Assembly (NCBI GenBank): GCA_020853515.1
Contig: JADYYU010000384.1
Location: 1-6,813 of the forward strand
Direction of reading: 5' to 3'
Origin: Chitinophagaceae bacterium
GTDB lineage: Bacteria > Bacteroidota > Bacteroidia > Chitinophagales > Chitinophagaceae
DNA: 6,813 nucleotides
Both the position numbers and the translations under genes were made by a program. Numbering within the stretch: position 1 is the stretch's first letter; every line of letters starts with the position of its first letter. Of this stretch, positions 5,879 through 6,813 are shown piece by piece. The notes below the pieces were generated by a model. The model was not told where the DNA came from. It did no database searches and saw only the letters and a program-made list of their open reading frames with translations.

Positions 5879-6813
5879 ATGGCAAAAATCTCGATCAATC
5901 TGGCAACGGGTTCTATTAAGCAGGATGATATCATCGTTGGCATAGACCTGGGCACTACCAACAGCCTGGTAGCTATGATACACCCCGACAGCAAACAGCC
6001 GATGGCTCTGAAAGATATCGATCAGACAACCCTGGTGCCATCTGTCATTCATTTTGCGGCAGACGGCCTTGTTACCGTGGGGCATGAAGCCAAGCATTTT
6101 TTGCAGACCGATGCGGCCAATACTATTTACAGTGTCAAACGACTGATGGGCAAATCGTATCAGGATATTAAAGATAACAGTGATCGTTTTTCTTATAAAG
6201 TGATCGACAACGATACCGAAAGTCTGGTGAAAATTCAGGTAGGCGCAAAGTTTTATAGTCCGGTAGAATTATCGTCCTTTATTTTAAAAGAACTGAAACA
6301 ACGGGCCGAGCATGTACTGAAAATGGATGTTTCGAAATGTGTGATCACCGTGCCGGCTTACTTTAATGACACGCAACGACAGGCAACCCGGGATGCGGGT
6401 AAATTGGCCGGTCTGGAAGTGTTACGCATCATAAACGAACCCACCGCAGCCAGTCTGGCGTATGGTATTGACAAGCAAAGCGGCGAAAGCAGGCATATCG
6501 CGGTGTACGATCTGGGTGGCGGCACCTTTGATATTTCAATATTGAGAATGACTGATGGCATTTTTGATGTGCTGAGTACGCGTGGCGATACTTACCTCGG
6601 TGGTGATGACTTTGACCAACTGCTGGCAAAGCATTTCAGTCTGCAATTGAATCTTTCTGACGATATTTTAAATGTGCAAAAAGAACTGGCACAGACGATC
6701 CGCCTGACCGCTGAAGAAGCTAAAAAGCAGTTGAGTCATACTGATTATTTTGAGGCCAAAATTCATGAAAAAACGGTATCGGTCTCGAAAGCTGATTTTG
6801 AAAAATTAATAGA
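5879..6813 (+). CDS. hscA: Fe-S protein assembly chaperone HscA (Hsp70 family), N-terminal part (cut by window edge)
   Basis: The frame opens at ATG 5879 and runs off the right edge after 311 complete codons, about half of the usual 600-620 residues. This is the Hsp70 nucleotide-binding domain: phosphate-1 loop GIDLGTTNS (21-29), SVKRLMG (85-91), ITVPAYFNDTQRQATRDAG (156-174), INEPTAASLAYG (185-196), DLGGGTFDIS (211-220) and LGGDDFD (240-246). HscA rather than DnaK is supported by the short extension before the first ATPase strand (MAKISINLATGSIKQDD), by the DAANTIYSVKRLMG stretch, which resembles E. coli HscA closely, and by GGDDFD where DnaK usually has GGEDFD. HscA uses ATP, with its J-partner HscB, to help move clusters from the scaffold IscU to apoproteins in the cytoplasm. 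The substrate-binding half, and any isc/hscB genes, lie outside the window. The gene is divergent from the phosphoesterase. Confidence 0.9.
   Translation, partial: MAKISINLATGSIKQDDIIVGIDLGTTNSLVAMIHPDSKQPMALKDIDQTTLVPSVIHFAADGLVTVGHEAKHFLQTDAANTIYSVKRLMGKSYQDIKDNSDRFSYKVIDNDTESLVKIQVGAKFYSPVELSSFILKELKQRAEHVLKMDVSKCVITVPAYFNDTQRQATRDAGKLAGLEVLRIINEPTAASLAYGIDKQSGESRHIAVYDLGGGTFDISILRMTDGIFDVLSTRGDTYLGGDDFDQLLAKHFSLQLNLSDDILNVQKELAQTIRLTAEEAKKQLSHTDYFEAKIHEKTVSVSKADFEKLI

Noticed and set aside
5879..6813. hscA read as dnaK
   Set aside because: The N-terminal extension, the DAANTIYSVKRLMG stretch and GGDDFD fit HscA better than DnaK.

Overview
The window looks like chromosomal DNA of a Bacteroidota bacterium, probably near the Chitinophagia/Chitinophagaceae (class and family are inferred from gene style, not from a search). 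The evidence is: a C-terminal type IX secretion (Por) sorting domain on an exported phosphoesterase; an AraC-type regulator with the N-terminal domain typical of this phylum; Bacteroidota -7 promoter boxes (TAnnTTTG) upstream of several starts; no Shine-Dalgarno-like sequences before the start codons; and two signal peptides whose predicted mature ends begin with Gln.

Layout: four genes lie on the minus strand and one on the plus strand. From left to right these are (1) the first 105 codons of an AraC-family regulator, cut by the left edge; (2) a secreted protein of about 727 residues with no family I recognise, whose C-terminal 200 residues resemble a clan CD (caspase/gingipain/separase-like) cysteine peptidase fold; (3) a membrane fatty acid desaturase of the front-end type with three intact His boxes; (4) a purple-acid-phosphatase-like metallophosphoesterase with a T9SS tail, whose frame is interrupted by a TGA at codon 47; then a 199-bp divergent spacer holding a possible 42-codon ORF and a promoter; and (5) on the plus strand, the ATPase half of the Fe-S assembly chaperone HscA, cut by the right edge.

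The genes do not form an obvious pathway. The regulator, the secreted protein and the desaturase each have a promoter-like box 13-17 bases before the start, so they look like single transcription units lying in the same direction. HscA is housekeeping (ISC iron-sulfur cluster maturation). The phosphoesterase and the 727-residue protein are exported. No RNA genes, CRISPR arrays, transposases or prophage genes were seen, and no gene-free stretch exceeds 300 bases.

The two points most worth following are the apparent caspase-like domain in the unrecognised secreted protein and the single in-frame TGA in an otherwise intact phosphoesterase gene.
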